A stretch of 64,000 bases of DNA. Origin: Planotetraspora thailandica (lineage in GTDB: Bacteria > Actinomycetota > Actinomycetes > Streptosporangiales > Streptosporangiaceae). The stretch lies in the NCBI RefSeq assembly GCF_016863335.1, contig NZ_BOOR01000027.1, forward strand, positions 104,157 to 168,156. The letters are read 5' to 3'. The notes beneath the pieces were generated by a model, which made no database searches, had not been told where the DNA came from, and saw nothing but the letters and a program-made list of their open reading frames with translations. Of the stretch, positions 45,012 through 53,605 are shown one piece after another (position 1 is the stretch's first letter; every line of letters begins with the position of its first letter). The position numbers were made by a program, and so were the translations under genes.

Positions 45012-46142
45012 ATGTCCCCTCGCAGCGTGCTCATCTCCGGTGCCGGCGTCGCCGGCCCCACCCTGTCCTACTGGCTGGCCCGTCACGGGTTCGAGCCCAC
45101 CGTCGTGGAGCGGTCGCAGGGCCTGCGCTCCAGCGGCAACCCCGTCGACGTGCGCGGCCCTGCCCTGCCCGTGGCCGAAGGAATGGGCATCATGCCCCGC
45201 CTGCGCGAGGTCGCCACCCAGGTGACCGACATGCGCGTCGTCAACGCCTCTGGACGGCAGGTAGCCCGCGTGGCCATGCCCGCCATTCGTAGCGCCGCCG
45301 GCAATCAGGAGGTCGAACTCCCGCGCGGCGACCTGGCCGCCGTCCTCTACGAGGCCGCCCGCGACGACACCGAGTTCCTGTTCGACGACACGATCGTCAC
45401 GATGCGGCAGGACGAGCACGGGGTCGACGTCACCTTCGATCAGGCCGCACCACGTCGCTTCGACCTTGTCGTCGGCGCCGACGGTCTCCACTCCACGGTC
45501 CGGCGACTGGCCTTCGGCCCGGAGGCCGACTTCGTGCGGCACATGGGTGTCTACGTCGCGACCATGCCCCTCGACGGCCCTGTCGACCACCCGCACGACG
45601 TGCTCATGTACAACACCCCTGGCAGGCTGGTCTCCATCCACCCGTCACGGGGCCGTGCCCTCGCCGCCTTCATCTTCCACAGCCCGGCGATCACCGGCTT
45701 CGACTACCGCGACACCGAGCAACACAAGCGGATCGTCACCGAGGCCTACGCCGACGCCGGCTGGCGAGTGCCGGAACTGCTCGAGCGGCTCCAGAAGACG
45801 GAGGACCTGTATTTCGACTCGGTCAGTCAGGTGCGTCTGCCCACGTGGGCGCAGGACCGAATCGCACTGCTCGGCGACGCGGCCTCGTGCGTGTCGCTGT
45901 TCGGCGACGGCTCCAGCCTCGCCATGGCCGGCGCCCACACCCTCGCCGAGTCCCTCGCGCGAACGGCCGACCACGCGGCCGCCTTCCGCCGCTACGAGAT
46001 CGAGCACCGCACCCTGGTCGACCCGAAGCAACGCAACATCGGCCGGGCCACAGCGCTGCTCATCCCCAAGACACGGATGGGAATCGCCGCCCGAAACCTC
46101 GCCGCGCGGGTCTGGCTGAACCGCCGCGGTTCTAATGGATGA
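45012..46142 (+). CDS. FAD-dependent monooxygenase
   Basis: A 376-residue flavoprotein hydroxylase of the PHBH/TetX-like class. Motifs are the N-terminal Rossmann loop SVLISGAGVAGPTLSYWLAR (GxGxxG), the DG motif FDLVVGADGLHSTVRR and the GD motif RIALLGDAASCVSLFGDG. It would use NAD(P)H and O2 to hydroxylate an aromatic or polyketide substrate. The divergent TetR gene suggests induction by that substrate. Many relatives inactivate antibiotics, but sequence alone does not show this. ATG 45012 has no ribosome binding site, consistent with leaderless translation. Confidence 0.92.
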   Translation: MSPRSVLISGAGVAGPTLSYWLARHGFEPTVVERSQGLRSSGNPVDVRGPALPVAEGMGIMPRLREVATQVTDMRVVNASGRQVARVAMPAIRSAAGNQEVELPRGDLAAVLYEAARDDTEFLFDDTIVTMRQDEHGVDVTFDQAAPRRFDLVVGADGLHSTVRRLAFGPEADFVRHMGVYVATMPLDGPVDHPHDVLMYNTPGRLVSIHPSRGRALAAFIFHSPAITGFDYRDTEQHKRIVTEAYADAGWRVPELLERLQKTEDLYFDSVSQVRLPTWAQDRIALLGDAASCVSLFGDGSSLAMAGAHTLAESLARTADHAAAFRRYEIEHRTLVDPKQRNIGRATALLIPKTRMGIAARNLAARVWLNRRGSNG

Positions 46143-46166
46143 TGTGCCTCGGGTTCGCCGCAGTCG

Positions 46167-46649
46167 CTAATCCTCATCTTCATAGGCCTCGCACGAGACC
46201 AGGCCATTCATGAACTCCCCGAACGAGCCGGCGATGCGCCGGGGAATTCTGTCTTCGTCGACGTAAACGACCGCCGGCTCCCCGTCCGGTCCGGATTCGG
46301 AATAGTCCAGCATGACCGTGTCATGGCCTGCCGCAGGGGTGACGCCCAACACCACCCCGACCTCCGGGTACTCCCACTCGGAGATCAGGTAAGCGGACTC
46401 GGCGTCGAGGCCGTGCTCATATCCGATGCCCACGATGATGTCTATCTGGAAGTGGTCAGCAGCCCAGGACGTCCGAAAGCTCGTTGGATGGCAGCTGTTC
46501 TTCAGTACACCGCCGTTCTGCCGATACATGAGGTCCACGTAACTCCGCGGCAACCGAACTCCGAGTGTTTCCTCGGCCCGCCGAACCATGTCCTCGGTCA
46601 GAGGTGGTCCAATCCATGGCGAGGGGCTTTCTTCGAATGGAGAAGTCAT
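46167..46649 (-). CDS. SMI1/KNR4 family protein
   Basis: A 160-residue SMI1/KNR4 (SUKH) domain protein: MVRRAEETLGVRLPRSYVDL, MYRQNGGVLKNS, and the acidic end of the fold (EWEYPEVGVVLGVTPAAGHD, VMLDYSESGPDGEPAVVYVD). SUKH proteins often act as immunity proteins of contact-dependent toxins. No toxin gene is adjacent, so this is an orphan. The start was placed at MTSPFEE (46649). It is cargo of island C. Confidence 0.88.
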   Translation of the reverse strand: MTSPFEESPSPWIGPPLTEDMVRRAEETLGVRLPRSYVDLMYRQNGGVLKNSCHPTSFRTSWAADHFQIDIIVGIGYEHGLDAESAYLISEWEYPEVGVVLGVTPAAGHDTVMLDYSESGPDGEPAVVYVDEDRIPRRIAGSFGEFMNGLVSCEAYEDED

Positions 46650-46777
46650 TTCGGTACAACCTCTTTGTGTGACGAACTCGCGTGGCGACACACGGACTGC
46701 CGTGGACGCCGGCGGACGACAGTGAACCATGGCAGAAGGCAGGGCGAGCGCCCAGGCGGTTCAGGCGCGTGCCAGAT

Positions 46778-46834
46778 GTCGTCCGCTCCAATCACGAAAG
46801 GCCAGGTCATCCCGTACAGGAGACCCGGCCTTTT
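46778..46834 (+). repeat. tRNA-Gly attachment region, copy 3 (short)
   Basis: gtcgtccgctccaa at 46778-46791 equals the tRNA-Gly 3' terminus and is followed by a diverged terminator (aaaggccaggt / acccggccttt, 46797-46833). It probably marks the right end of island C. The 46650-46777 stretch between the SMI1/KNR4 gene and this copy holds no gene. Confidence 0.7.
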
Positions 46835-46958
46835 GTGCCTTCCTCGTGCACGTTAGTCGCCTGCTGGGAGGGTGTCCCAGCGCTCAGTCGATCGCCTCCT
46901 CACGACCTAACGGGAGCAGGCGGGGGGTTGGCGCATAGCGTGTGGTCCGCACGGGCTG

Positions 46959-48245
46959 TCACGGGCTGAGGCGGTGCAGGTCGCGAGGGAAGAGGGTGGT
47001 CTGGCGAATGTTCGCGGCGCCCGTCAGGCGGGAGGTCCAGCGTTCCAGGCCGATGGCGAAGCCGCCGTGTGGCGGCATGCCGTGGGCGAAGGCCTTGAGA
47101 TAACCCCGGTACGCCTCTGGGTCCTCGCCCCGGCCGGCGAGCGCCGTCACATAGTCGGCGTGAAGGTGCAGCCGCTGGCCTCCCGTCACCAGCTCCAGCC
47201 CGCGGAAGAGCAAGTCGAAGCTGCGCGAGTACTCCGGCCTGGCGGGGTCGGGGTGAGTGTAGAAGGGGCGCTTGGCCATCGGATAGCCCGTGACGAACAG
47301 GAACTCCGAGCCGTGTTCGCGCAGTGCCCACTCGCCGAGCCAGCGTTCGTGTGCGGGAGCCAGGTCGGGCTCGCCGCGCGGGTCCTCGCTGGTGTGCCGG
47401 GCGAGAAGTTCCTGCGCGTCGGTGAAGTGAATCGCTGGGATCTCCTCCGGGACCTTCGGTACATCTATTTCCAGGAGGGCGGTCGCAGTCCCGGCGCGTT
47501 CGGTGACGGCGGCATGCATACCGGTGAGGGCGTGGGTGAGGACCGCCATGATGTCGCGGTGGTCGTGGATGAAGCCCAGTTCGGCGTCGAGGCTGGTGTA
47601 CTGCGCCAGGTGCCTTGCGGTGTCATGTGGCTCGGCTCGGAAGACCGGCCCGACCTCGTACACCCGCTCGAACACCCCGACCAGGGCTTGCTTGAAGAAC
47701 TGAGGAGACTGGGCGAGAAAGGCGGGCTTGCCGAAGTAGTCGATGCCGAACACGTTGGCGCCCGACTCCGTCGCCGAGGCCACGATCTTGGGCGTGGAGG
47801 TCTCGACGAAGCCGAGGCCGTCCAGGGCGGCTCGGAATCCAGCGACCCCTGCGGCGGCGATTTCGAACGGTGCCCGTAGCCGGGGGTGCCGCAACGCCAC
47901 GGGCGCATGGTCGAGGACTGTGGGCAGTGCGCCGGCGACGACGGGCCGGTACAGGTCGAACGGCGGCGACTCGACCGGCGAGGAGAGTACTTCGATCACC
48001 GGGTCGACCAACTCGGCCCCACCGGGCGCCTGAGGGTTGGCGGCGACAGTGCCGGTGACCTCGACGACGGTCTCCTCTGCGAGCTGGACCGGTTCGCGCA
48101 GCACGATCTGGGCCAGTCCGGAGCGGTCCCTCATCACAAGGAAGGACACCGACTTGAGTTCGCGGCGGCGGTGCAGCCAGCCGGCGAGACGGACGTGGCT
48201 GCCGACGTGCGTGGGCAGGTCGGCAGCGAGGATACGAGAGATCAT
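46959..48245 (-). CDS. aspS: Aspartyl-tRNA synthetase, archaeal/non-discriminating type (second copy)
   Basis: A 428-residue class II synthetase. It has an N-terminal OB-fold anticodon domain (about 1-105, VRLAGWLHRRRELKSVSFLV). The catalytic core includes motif 2 in YEVGPVFRAEPHDTARHLAQ then YTSLDAELGF, and motif 3 in GGFAIGLERWTSRLTGAANI. The length, and the absence of the GAD insert of the approximately 590-residue bacterial AspRS, place it with archaeal-type enzymes that often charge both tRNA-Asp and tRNA-Asn. The main AspRS is presumably elsewhere. The start was set at ATG 48245, with AAGGA 5 bases upstream, rather than the longer frame that runs through the leader. A T-box-like leader precedes it. 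Confidence 0.92.
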   Translation of the reverse strand: MISRILAADLPTHVGSHVRLAGWLHRRRELKSVSFLVMRDRSGLAQIVLREPVQLAEETVVEVTGTVAANPQAPGGAELVDPVIEVLSSPVESPPFDLYRPVVAGALPTVLDHAPVALRHPRLRAPFEIAAAGVAGFRAALDGLGFVETSTPKIVASATESGANVFGIDYFGKPAFLAQSPQFFKQALVGVFERVYEVGPVFRAEPHDTARHLAQYTSLDAELGFIHDHRDIMAVLTHALTGMHAAVTERAGTATALLEIDVPKVPEEIPAIHFTDAQELLARHTSEDPRGEPDLAPAHERWLGEWALREHGSEFLFVTGYPMAKRPFYTHPDPARPEYSRSFDLLFRGLELVTGGQRLHLHADYVTALAGRGEDPEAYRGYLKAFAHGMPPHGGFAIGLERWTSRLTGAANIRQTTLFPRDLHRLSP

Positions 48246-48259
48246 CACAATCCTTGAGG

Positions 48260-48504
48260 AATATGAGCGATCCCTTGGGAGTGCGGGGGAGAAGGGAACT
48301 CCCGGTGCCACCGCACTTTCGCCGCCGCCTCAGCGGCGGCCTCATCCTGGCCCGATTACGGGGGCCGACCGGCGGGGCATTGGGCGACTTCGCCGTTCCT
48401 CCCCGCACTCGGGAGGGTCTTCGTCTCGGGAACGCGAGACCGCCTTCGCAGCTTCCGGCGGCTCTCTGACTCGCGTGATCCCGGAACTACTTGTCTCCGT
48501 CATC
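48260..48504 (-). ncRNA. T-box leader, specifier GAC (Asp)
   Basis: Minus-strand leader of the AspRS gene. Stem I elements appear in order: GACGGAGACAAGTAG (loop E-like AGTAG, 48491-48487), AGAGAG (48467-48462), GAAGCTGCGAAGGCG distal loop, then GAA-GAC with specifier GAC at 48419-48417. ACGCGAG/CTCGCGT and CGGGA/TCCCG pair to form Stem I. Stem III is GCCGCC/GGCGGC. The T-box GTGCGGTGGCACCGGG (48316-48301) follows, with TGGC at 48310-48307 able to pair with the GCCA end of tRNA-Asp (discriminator G). GTGCGG can instead pair with CCGCAC (48286-48281), giving a competing structure. Whether it acts by termination or on translation is not clear. Confidence 0.75.
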
Positions 48505-48748
48505 GCGTTGCGCCTCATCCTAGGATGATCAGCGAGCTCGTGCGCTCCATTATCAGAGCGGAAGAGGGCTGTATCGCCAGCTCAGCGACGTGCCGAAGCG
48601 TGAATCGCCGGTCTACTGAAAGAACGCCGGCAGGTGCCTTCAGGACGATGAGTAACAGGTGAGTCTTTCGGGCAGACCACGGCACGGTCGGACCTGCGAC
48701 GCGGCTATGAGATCAGGCCTTTGAGTGACTCGCGGGAAAGACAGCCGC
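48505..48748. other. Region between T-box leader and TPR gene
   Basis: About 240 bases that should hold the promoter of the AspRS transcript. A short palindromic stretch, gatcatcctaggatga, lies at 48515-48530. No gene was recognised. Confidence 0.35.
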
Positions 48749-49390
48749 TTACAGCCGAGCCTGTGCTTCCTGGACGTGGCGCAGGATGCCGTAAGCGCCT
48801 GCCGCCTCGGCGATGGAGCGGGCCTCGTCAAGAAGTCCCAGCGCCTCGTCGCGACGGCCTTCCTCGGCGGTCACGTAGGCCAGCCCGACCAGGTTCGCCG
48901 CGACACCGGGAAGGAATCCGACCTCACGTCGTAGCCGTGTCGATTCCTCCAGGCGTTCCCGTGCCGACTTCAAGTGGCCGGCCCTCTGGTCGGCGATGCC
49001 CAGGTGCCTGAGCGCGTAGGACGCGGTCAACGAGTCGCCGATGCCCATCGCCTTCTGGCAGGACTGTTCGAGCACCGGAATCGCTGCGGCGTCGTCGCTC
49101 CGTACGACCTGGTGGAAGGCTCCGATCCAGAACAACGCCTCGGCCTCGCCACTCACGTTGCCGAGTCTCCGGTAGAGGTCGGCTGCGCGCTCGAACAGAC
49201 TCAATTCCTCAGGGTTCTCGTGTCCGCTCTGCAGGAACCACGCGTGTACGACACGGCCTCGGGAGAGGGCGAGGTCCGCCTCCACCGCGTCCAGTTCCCG
49301 CTCGGCCGCCGTCACAGCATCGGTGTCGCCCCCGAAGACCGCCTGTTCGTAAAGCAGCCTGGCCTGCTCGATTCGATCGTCAGCACCCAT
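48749..49390 (-). CDS. Tetratricopeptide-repeat protein
   Basis: A 213-residue all-helical protein with four or five TPR-like units: ALSRGRVVHAWFLQSGH, LSLFERAADLYRRLGNVSGE, AEALFWIGAFHQVV, LTASYALRHLGIADQRAGHL, GVAANLVGLAYVTAEEGRRD. It probably mediates protein contacts. The ATG at 49390 was chosen because the part before it (about 60 codons in frame) has no repeat character. There is no partner gene in an operon. Confidence 0.78.
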   Translation of the reverse strand: MGADDRIEQARLLYEQAVFGGDTDAVTAAERELDAVEADLALSRGRVVHAWFLQSGHENPEELSLFERAADLYRRLGNVSGEAEALFWIGAFHQVVRSDDAAAIPVLEQSCQKAMGIGDSLTASYALRHLGIADQRAGHLKSARERLEESTRLRREVGFLPGVAANLVGLAYVTAEEGRRDEALGLLDEARSIAEAAGAYGILRHVQEAQARL

Positions 49391-49610
49391 CTCGCCCCGT
49401 CCACCGGTTTCGCTCGCCTCGTCGAACCCCAGAAGGCCGAGACTCGGATCCTGGGGGAGTAGACGGTCTCTTTCATACTCGGCCCCGTCGCACATGGGAA
49501 GATCAAGATCGTAACTTCGCGGGCTGAGTCCGGACACGGGCCGGGCCCCTTCGATACGCCCTCGGCACAATGCAGGCGTCCACTGCGCGGCAGCCGTTTA
49601 GCGTCGCGGC

Positions 49611-50330
49611 ATGGAACCCATTCCGATCACCCGCACGGTCTGGCAGTTGCGCTTCCCGGTCGGGCACGTTCACGTGGTGCGCCTGCCGGACGGGTACGCC
49701 CTGATCGACACCGGCATGCCTGGTTCCGCCCCCGCGATCCTCGACGCCCTGGCACAGTTGGGTGGCCGTCCCGCAGACGTCCGGCAGATCGTGCTGACCC
49801 ACTCGCATGTCGACCACATGGGATCGGCCGCGGATCTCGTCGCAGCCACCGGTGCCCGGGTACTGGCCGGAGCCGTAGACGCCCCGTTCATACGTGGCGC
49901 GGCTCCTGAACCCGAACCGGTGCACACCCCCTCGGAACGCGCACTCCATGAGCAGGTCATGGCGAGGTTCGCGGATGCGGACCTCCCGCCCCTGCGGCGC
50001 CTGGAGGTGGACGCGGACCTGCATGACGGGGACACGCTCGACGACTGGGGTGAGCCTGTTCATGTTCTGCACGTGCCAGGCCACACCCCGGGGAGCATCG
50101 CACTCCATCTCCCGGCCGGCGGCGTGTTGTTCTCCGGCGACATCGTCGCCACTGCGGAAGGCCGCGTGATACTCGGCCCGTTCAACGTCGCCAGGGAGCA
50201 GGCCATCGCCTCCTTCCGGCGGCTGGCGGCGTTGGAGGTGGAGATTCTGTGCGTGCCGCATGGCGAGCCGGTCACGGAAGGCGCGGGCGACCTGCTGCGA
50301 GCGGCCACACCAGAAAAGGACTGGATATAG
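49611..50330 (+). CDS. MBL-fold metallo-hydrolase
   Basis: A 239-residue metallo-beta-lactamase-fold hydrolase. The metal motif HSHVDHMG (HxHxDH) is at about 64, with further ligands in HVPGHTPGSIALHLPAGG, LFSGDIVA and the C-terminal VPHGEP. The general-purpose single-domain form does not reveal a substrate; lactonase or thioesterase-like roles are common. Start is ATG 49611. It is followed by a GNAT gene after 79 bases on the same strand. Confidence 0.92.
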   Translation: MEPIPITRTVWQLRFPVGHVHVVRLPDGYALIDTGMPGSAPAILDALAQLGGRPADVRQIVLTHSHVDHMGSAADLVAATGARVLAGAVDAPFIRGAAPEPEPVHTPSERALHEQVMARFADADLPPLRRLEVDADLHDGDTLDDWGEPVHVLHVPGHTPGSIALHLPAGGVLFSGDIVATAEGRVILGPFNVAREQAIASFRRLAALEVEILCVPHGEPVTEGAGDLLRAATPEKDWI

Positions 50331-50409
50331 ACCTCCTCCCCCTCGCCGGGAGATCGCCACGGCCTGATATCCAGTGGCGAGCCCGCCCGGTCGTGGCCAG
50401 GATCGCGGC

Positions 50410-50970
50410 ATGGACATCTTCCTGGAGACCGACCGGCTGGTCCTGCGCGCGTTCACGGTCGCCGACGCCGACCACCTGCTCGCCTTGGACAACGACCCCG
50501 ACGTCATGCGCTTCATCAACGGCGGCCGGCCGACCAGCCGTGAGGCGATCCAGGCGCAGACCCTGCCGCGGCTTCTGCACGACCACCCCTGTTTCGGGAC
50601 GCGCGGCTACTGGGCAGCGGAGGAGAAGAGCACCGGCACCTTCCTGGGCTGGTTCGAATTCCGGCCGTTGGACGACCATGACCCTGCCGTGGTCGAGCTC
50701 GGCTACCGGCTGAACAAGGCGGCGTGGGGGCGCGGCTACGCCACCGAGGGATCTTCTGCCCTGATACGCAAGGGGTTCACGGAGCTCGGCGTCGAGCGGG
50801 TGACCGCGAACACCATGGCCGTCAACATCGGGTCTCGTCGTGTCATGGAGAAGTCGGGCCTGTCATTCGTACGGAACTTCACCGAGGACTGGCCGGACGC
50901 GATCGCGGGCTCCGAGCACGGTGAGGTCGAATACGAACTCACCCGGGCCGAGTGGCAGCGATCTCAATAG
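50410..50970 (+). CDS. RimJ/RimL-type GNAT acetyltransferase
   Basis: A 186-residue single-domain GNAT of the Acetyltransf_3 group: MDIFLETDRLVLRAFTVADA, GYRLNKAAWGRGYATEGSSA (acetyl-CoA loop, GRGYA) and NIGSRRVMEKSGLSFVRN. This group acetylates protein N-termini or small amines. ATG 50410 is the family start. Its acceptor is unknown. Confidence 0.92.
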   Translation: MDIFLETDRLVLRAFTVADADHLLALDNDPDVMRFINGGRPTSREAIQAQTLPRLLHDHPCFGTRGYWAAEEKSTGTFLGWFEFRPLDDHDPAVVELGYRLNKAAWGRGYATEGSSALIRKGFTELGVERVTANTMAVNIGSRRVMEKSGLSFVRNFTEDWPDAIAGSEHGEVEYELTRAEWQRSQ

Positions 50971-51084
50971 GCATCAGCGGCACGATCCCGTCGTCCGCTG
51001 TCCCGCCGCGATGGGGTCGCGTGGACGAACATAGGGAAGTGAGGCCGTGATCGCGGCCGTCCAGCCATCCCTGGGAGGACCCAC

Positions 51085-51609
51085 GTGGCCGCGACCGGCA
51101 GTCTCCTCTACGTGATCGTCTGTGCCGCCGGACCCGCCGGTGATGTCGGCCGCCTCGTCGCCATGGCCCAGGACGACGGATGGGCCGTCCAGGTCGTCGC
51201 CACTCCGGCGGCGCTCGATTTCGTCGACGCGCAGGCGTTGGAGGTGCAGACCGGCCGGTCCGTCCGCAGCCGGTATCGCAAGCCCGTCGAGCCCAAGCCG
51301 CCGCGGGCCGATGCGATCATCGTGGCCCCCGCGACGTACAACACCATCAACAAGTTCGCCCACGGAATCGCCGACACCTACGCCCTCGGCCTCCTCGCGG
51401 AGGCGCCCGGACTCGGCATTCCCGTCGTCATGGTTCCGTACGTCAACGACGCCCTGGCTGTCCGCGCCCCGTTCCTACGGTCGGTCGAGCAACTCCGCGC
51501 CGAAGGCGTGTGCATGCTCACCGGTCAGGCCAAGCCACACATCGCCGACACCGGAGCAGCCGACGTGTTTCCCTGGCGCTCCGCTCTGGCCGAGCTCGAA
51601 GACCGGTGA
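51085..51609 (+). CDS. Flavoprotein (PPC decarboxylase-like fold)
   Basis: A 174-residue protein of the flavoprotein family that includes phosphopantothenoylcysteine decarboxylase and EpiD-like enzymes: LLYVIVCAAGPAGDVGRLV, DAIIVAPATYNTINKFAHGI (the PAxxNT flavin/substrate motif), ADTYALGLLAEA, VVMVPYVNDALAV. It lacks the fused ligase domain of Dfp/CoaBC, so it is not the housekeeping enzyme. An oxidative decarboxylase role on a peptide C-terminus is possible, but nothing nearby supports it. GTG 51085 follows GGGAGG. Confidence 0.85.
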   Translation: MAATGSLLYVIVCAAGPAGDVGRLVAMAQDDGWAVQVVATPAALDFVDAQALEVQTGRSVRSRYRKPVEPKPPRADAIIVAPATYNTINKFAHGIADTYALGLLAEAPGLGIPVVMVPYVNDALAVRAPFLRSVEQLRAEGVCMLTGQAKPHIADTGAADVFPWRSALAELEDR

Positions 51610-51624
51610 TGTACGGCCCGGGCG

Positions 51625-53460
51625 CTACACGATCACCTGCCAGGGCCGCATCATCTCGTTGTCCTCGTGTTCCACCATGTGGCAGTGCTGGACGTACTCG
51701 GCGGGGGTAACGCTCCGGGTGCCCGGGACGCCGGCGATCTCCGGAGGCAGGTCAAATCGGAGAACGATCCTGGTCACCATGTCGGGAAAGGCGACGGCGA
51801 TGTCCTTCCAGCCCATCTCCTCCGGCATGGGGCCGATCACCTCGCCGCGGAGGTAGTGCCGCAGCACCGGCTTGGCGGCAGGGTCGCGCCCGGCGGCGAT
51901 CCATTTCTCGAAGGCCCTCCGGTAGGGCTTCGCGTCGAACCTCTGCCGGTTGAGGATCTGGAACTGCACGAGATGAACGTGCATGGGATGGGCGTCGTCG
52001 GAGGCGTTGACGTACTCCCACACCTCCGTGGTGCCCGCCCGGGGGAACTCCTCGACGGGGTCGGTGAAGAACCGCTGGTTGATGGCCAGATGTGTCGACT
52101 TTCCCGCGGCGTCCTTGTTCGCGATGAGGACGAACTCGCGGCTGGGCAGCCCGGGTGTGGGCCGCAGCGGCGGGACCGACGGCAGCCGGAGCCTGTCGGG
52201 CGTCGCCGTACGGTCCGGACTCGACAGGCCGGGGGTCACATTGAACCGCATGATCTCGGGCATCGGGGTGCCCTTGCCGCCCTGGGGGTACGGCGTGGGC
52301 GCGTCGTTCCTCAACGTGATCGTCGTGCCGGGCGGCGTTCCGGTGAGGTCGAGGATCAGGTCCAGCCGCGCGGCGGGCGGGAGCAGGACGCTCGTCAGCC
52401 GCAACGGCGAGGCCCGGAAGCCGCCGTCGGTTCCGATCACCCAGAACGGCCGGAGGGTGCCGCCCTCCTGGAACCACATGTGGAAGAAGCGTTGGTTGGA
52501 GGCGTTCAGAACCCGCAGCCGGTAGCGCCGTGGTTCGACCGCGAGGTACGGGTACGCCTTGCCGTTCACCACCGGGATCTCGCCGAAGACGTTGGGATTC
52601 CACTTGGGGTGGTAGGGGCTCGGCCCCTTGTCGGGGTAGAAAAGGGCCCCGCCGGGCGTGAAGGACCGGTCCTGCAGGATCAGCGGCACCTCGAAGTCGC
52701 CCCGCGGCAGCGCCAGGCTCTCCTCCAGTCGGTCTCGGATCAGGTAGGCGCCCGAAAGCCCGGCGTAGTTGTTCAGCCGGGTGATCGCCATGGCATGGTC
52801 GTGGTACCACAACATGGTCGCCGGCTGGCGGCTCGTGTAGCCGTACAGAGCCTCGTTCGCCGCGGCGCCACCCATGGTCGCGTAGCCCGGCCCGTGGATG
52901 CCGCCGGGGGTGAACCAGGCCTCCGGGCCGCCGTCGAACTGGGGAGCGTCGAAGCCGCCGTGCAGGTGGGTGACCGTCCAGACATCGGGCACTGCGGGGA
53001 AGTCCTGGGGCATTCGCCCGCCGGGCGGATCGGGCGGCACGCCGGGGACGTTCTTCCAGAGCGTCACGTCGACCGCCGACTGCAACAGGTGGGTCGTGGG
53101 CAGGTCGTTGCGGTATTTGACCACCACAGGCCGGTCCCGGTGCGCGACGATCGTCGGCCCCAGATAGCCGAGGCCGATCAGCCCGCCCGCGGCGGACGGG
53201 CCGGACGCCCAAAAGCCCCAGGCATGCGCCTCCGGCAGGTCCCGGTGAAACCGCCAGGGGCTCTGCCGCATGGTCAGCTCGTAGTAGTCGGCGCCCGGGT
53301 ATGCCGCCGTGTGCGGCACGGCCACCGGCAGCCGCGGCATCGGGTCGACGTACTTCGCCAGCCGTACGGGTGGCGGCGGCCGATCCGGCGTCTTCACGGT
53401 GGACGCGGCGGCACCGGACACCGCCGCGAGGAGTAAGAATTCCCGCCTGGTCAGCTCCAT
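51625..53460 (-). CDS. Tat-exported multicopper oxidase
   Basis: A 611-residue three-cupredoxin oxidase. The N-terminus MELTRREFLLLAAVSGAAAS is a twin-arginine signal. Copper motifs are complete: VTHLHGGFDAP, TMLWYHDHAMAITRLNNYAG, HPMHVHLVQFQIL and HCHMVEHEDNEMM, giving one T1 and a T2/T3 centre. The methionine two residues after EDNE is the likely T1 axial ligand. Size and motifs fit the CotA/bilirubin oxidase/phenoxazinone synthase group, which oxidises phenols, bilirubin or metals. The ATG at 53460 begins the Tat signal. It is divergent from gene 53606. Confidence 0.95.
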   Translation of the reverse strand: MELTRREFLLLAAVSGAAASTVKTPDRPPPPVRLAKYVDPMPRLPVAVPHTAAYPGADYYELTMRQSPWRFHRDLPEAHAWGFWASGPSAAGGLIGLGYLGPTIVAHRDRPVVVKYRNDLPTTHLLQSAVDVTLWKNVPGVPPDPPGGRMPQDFPAVPDVWTVTHLHGGFDAPQFDGGPEAWFTPGGIHGPGYATMGGAAANEALYGYTSRQPATMLWYHDHAMAITRLNNYAGLSGAYLIRDRLEESLALPRGDFEVPLILQDRSFTPGGALFYPDKGPSPYHPKWNPNVFGEIPVVNGKAYPYLAVEPRRYRLRVLNASNQRFFHMWFQEGGTLRPFWVIGTDGGFRASPLRLTSVLLPPAARLDLILDLTGTPPGTTITLRNDAPTPYPQGGKGTPMPEIMRFNVTPGLSSPDRTATPDRLRLPSVPPLRPTPGLPSREFVLIANKDAAGKSTHLAINQRFFTDPVEEFPRAGTTEVWEYVNASDDAHPMHVHLVQFQILNRQRFDAKPYRRAFEKWIAAGRDPAAKPVLRHYLRGEVIGPMPEEMGWKDIAVAFPDMVTRIVLRFDLPPEIAGVPGTRSVTPAEYVQHCHMVEHEDNEMMRPWQVIV

Positions 53461-53605
53461 CGGTTCGTTCCCACAGATCCCGGGGTCGCCGTTCTGGCCA
53501 CCGTGCCCGGATATTGCGGGCAATATCGATGTCCGATATCTGATTCCGTAAAATCTGCTGCGATTCCGGGTCGTACGGCAGGCGAAATCAGCACTGGAGC
53601 GCGTG

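Noticed and set aside
51667..53436. Long plus-strand frame opposite the multicopper oxidase
   Set aside because: The minus-strand frame contains all four copper motifs and a Tat signal; this one has none.
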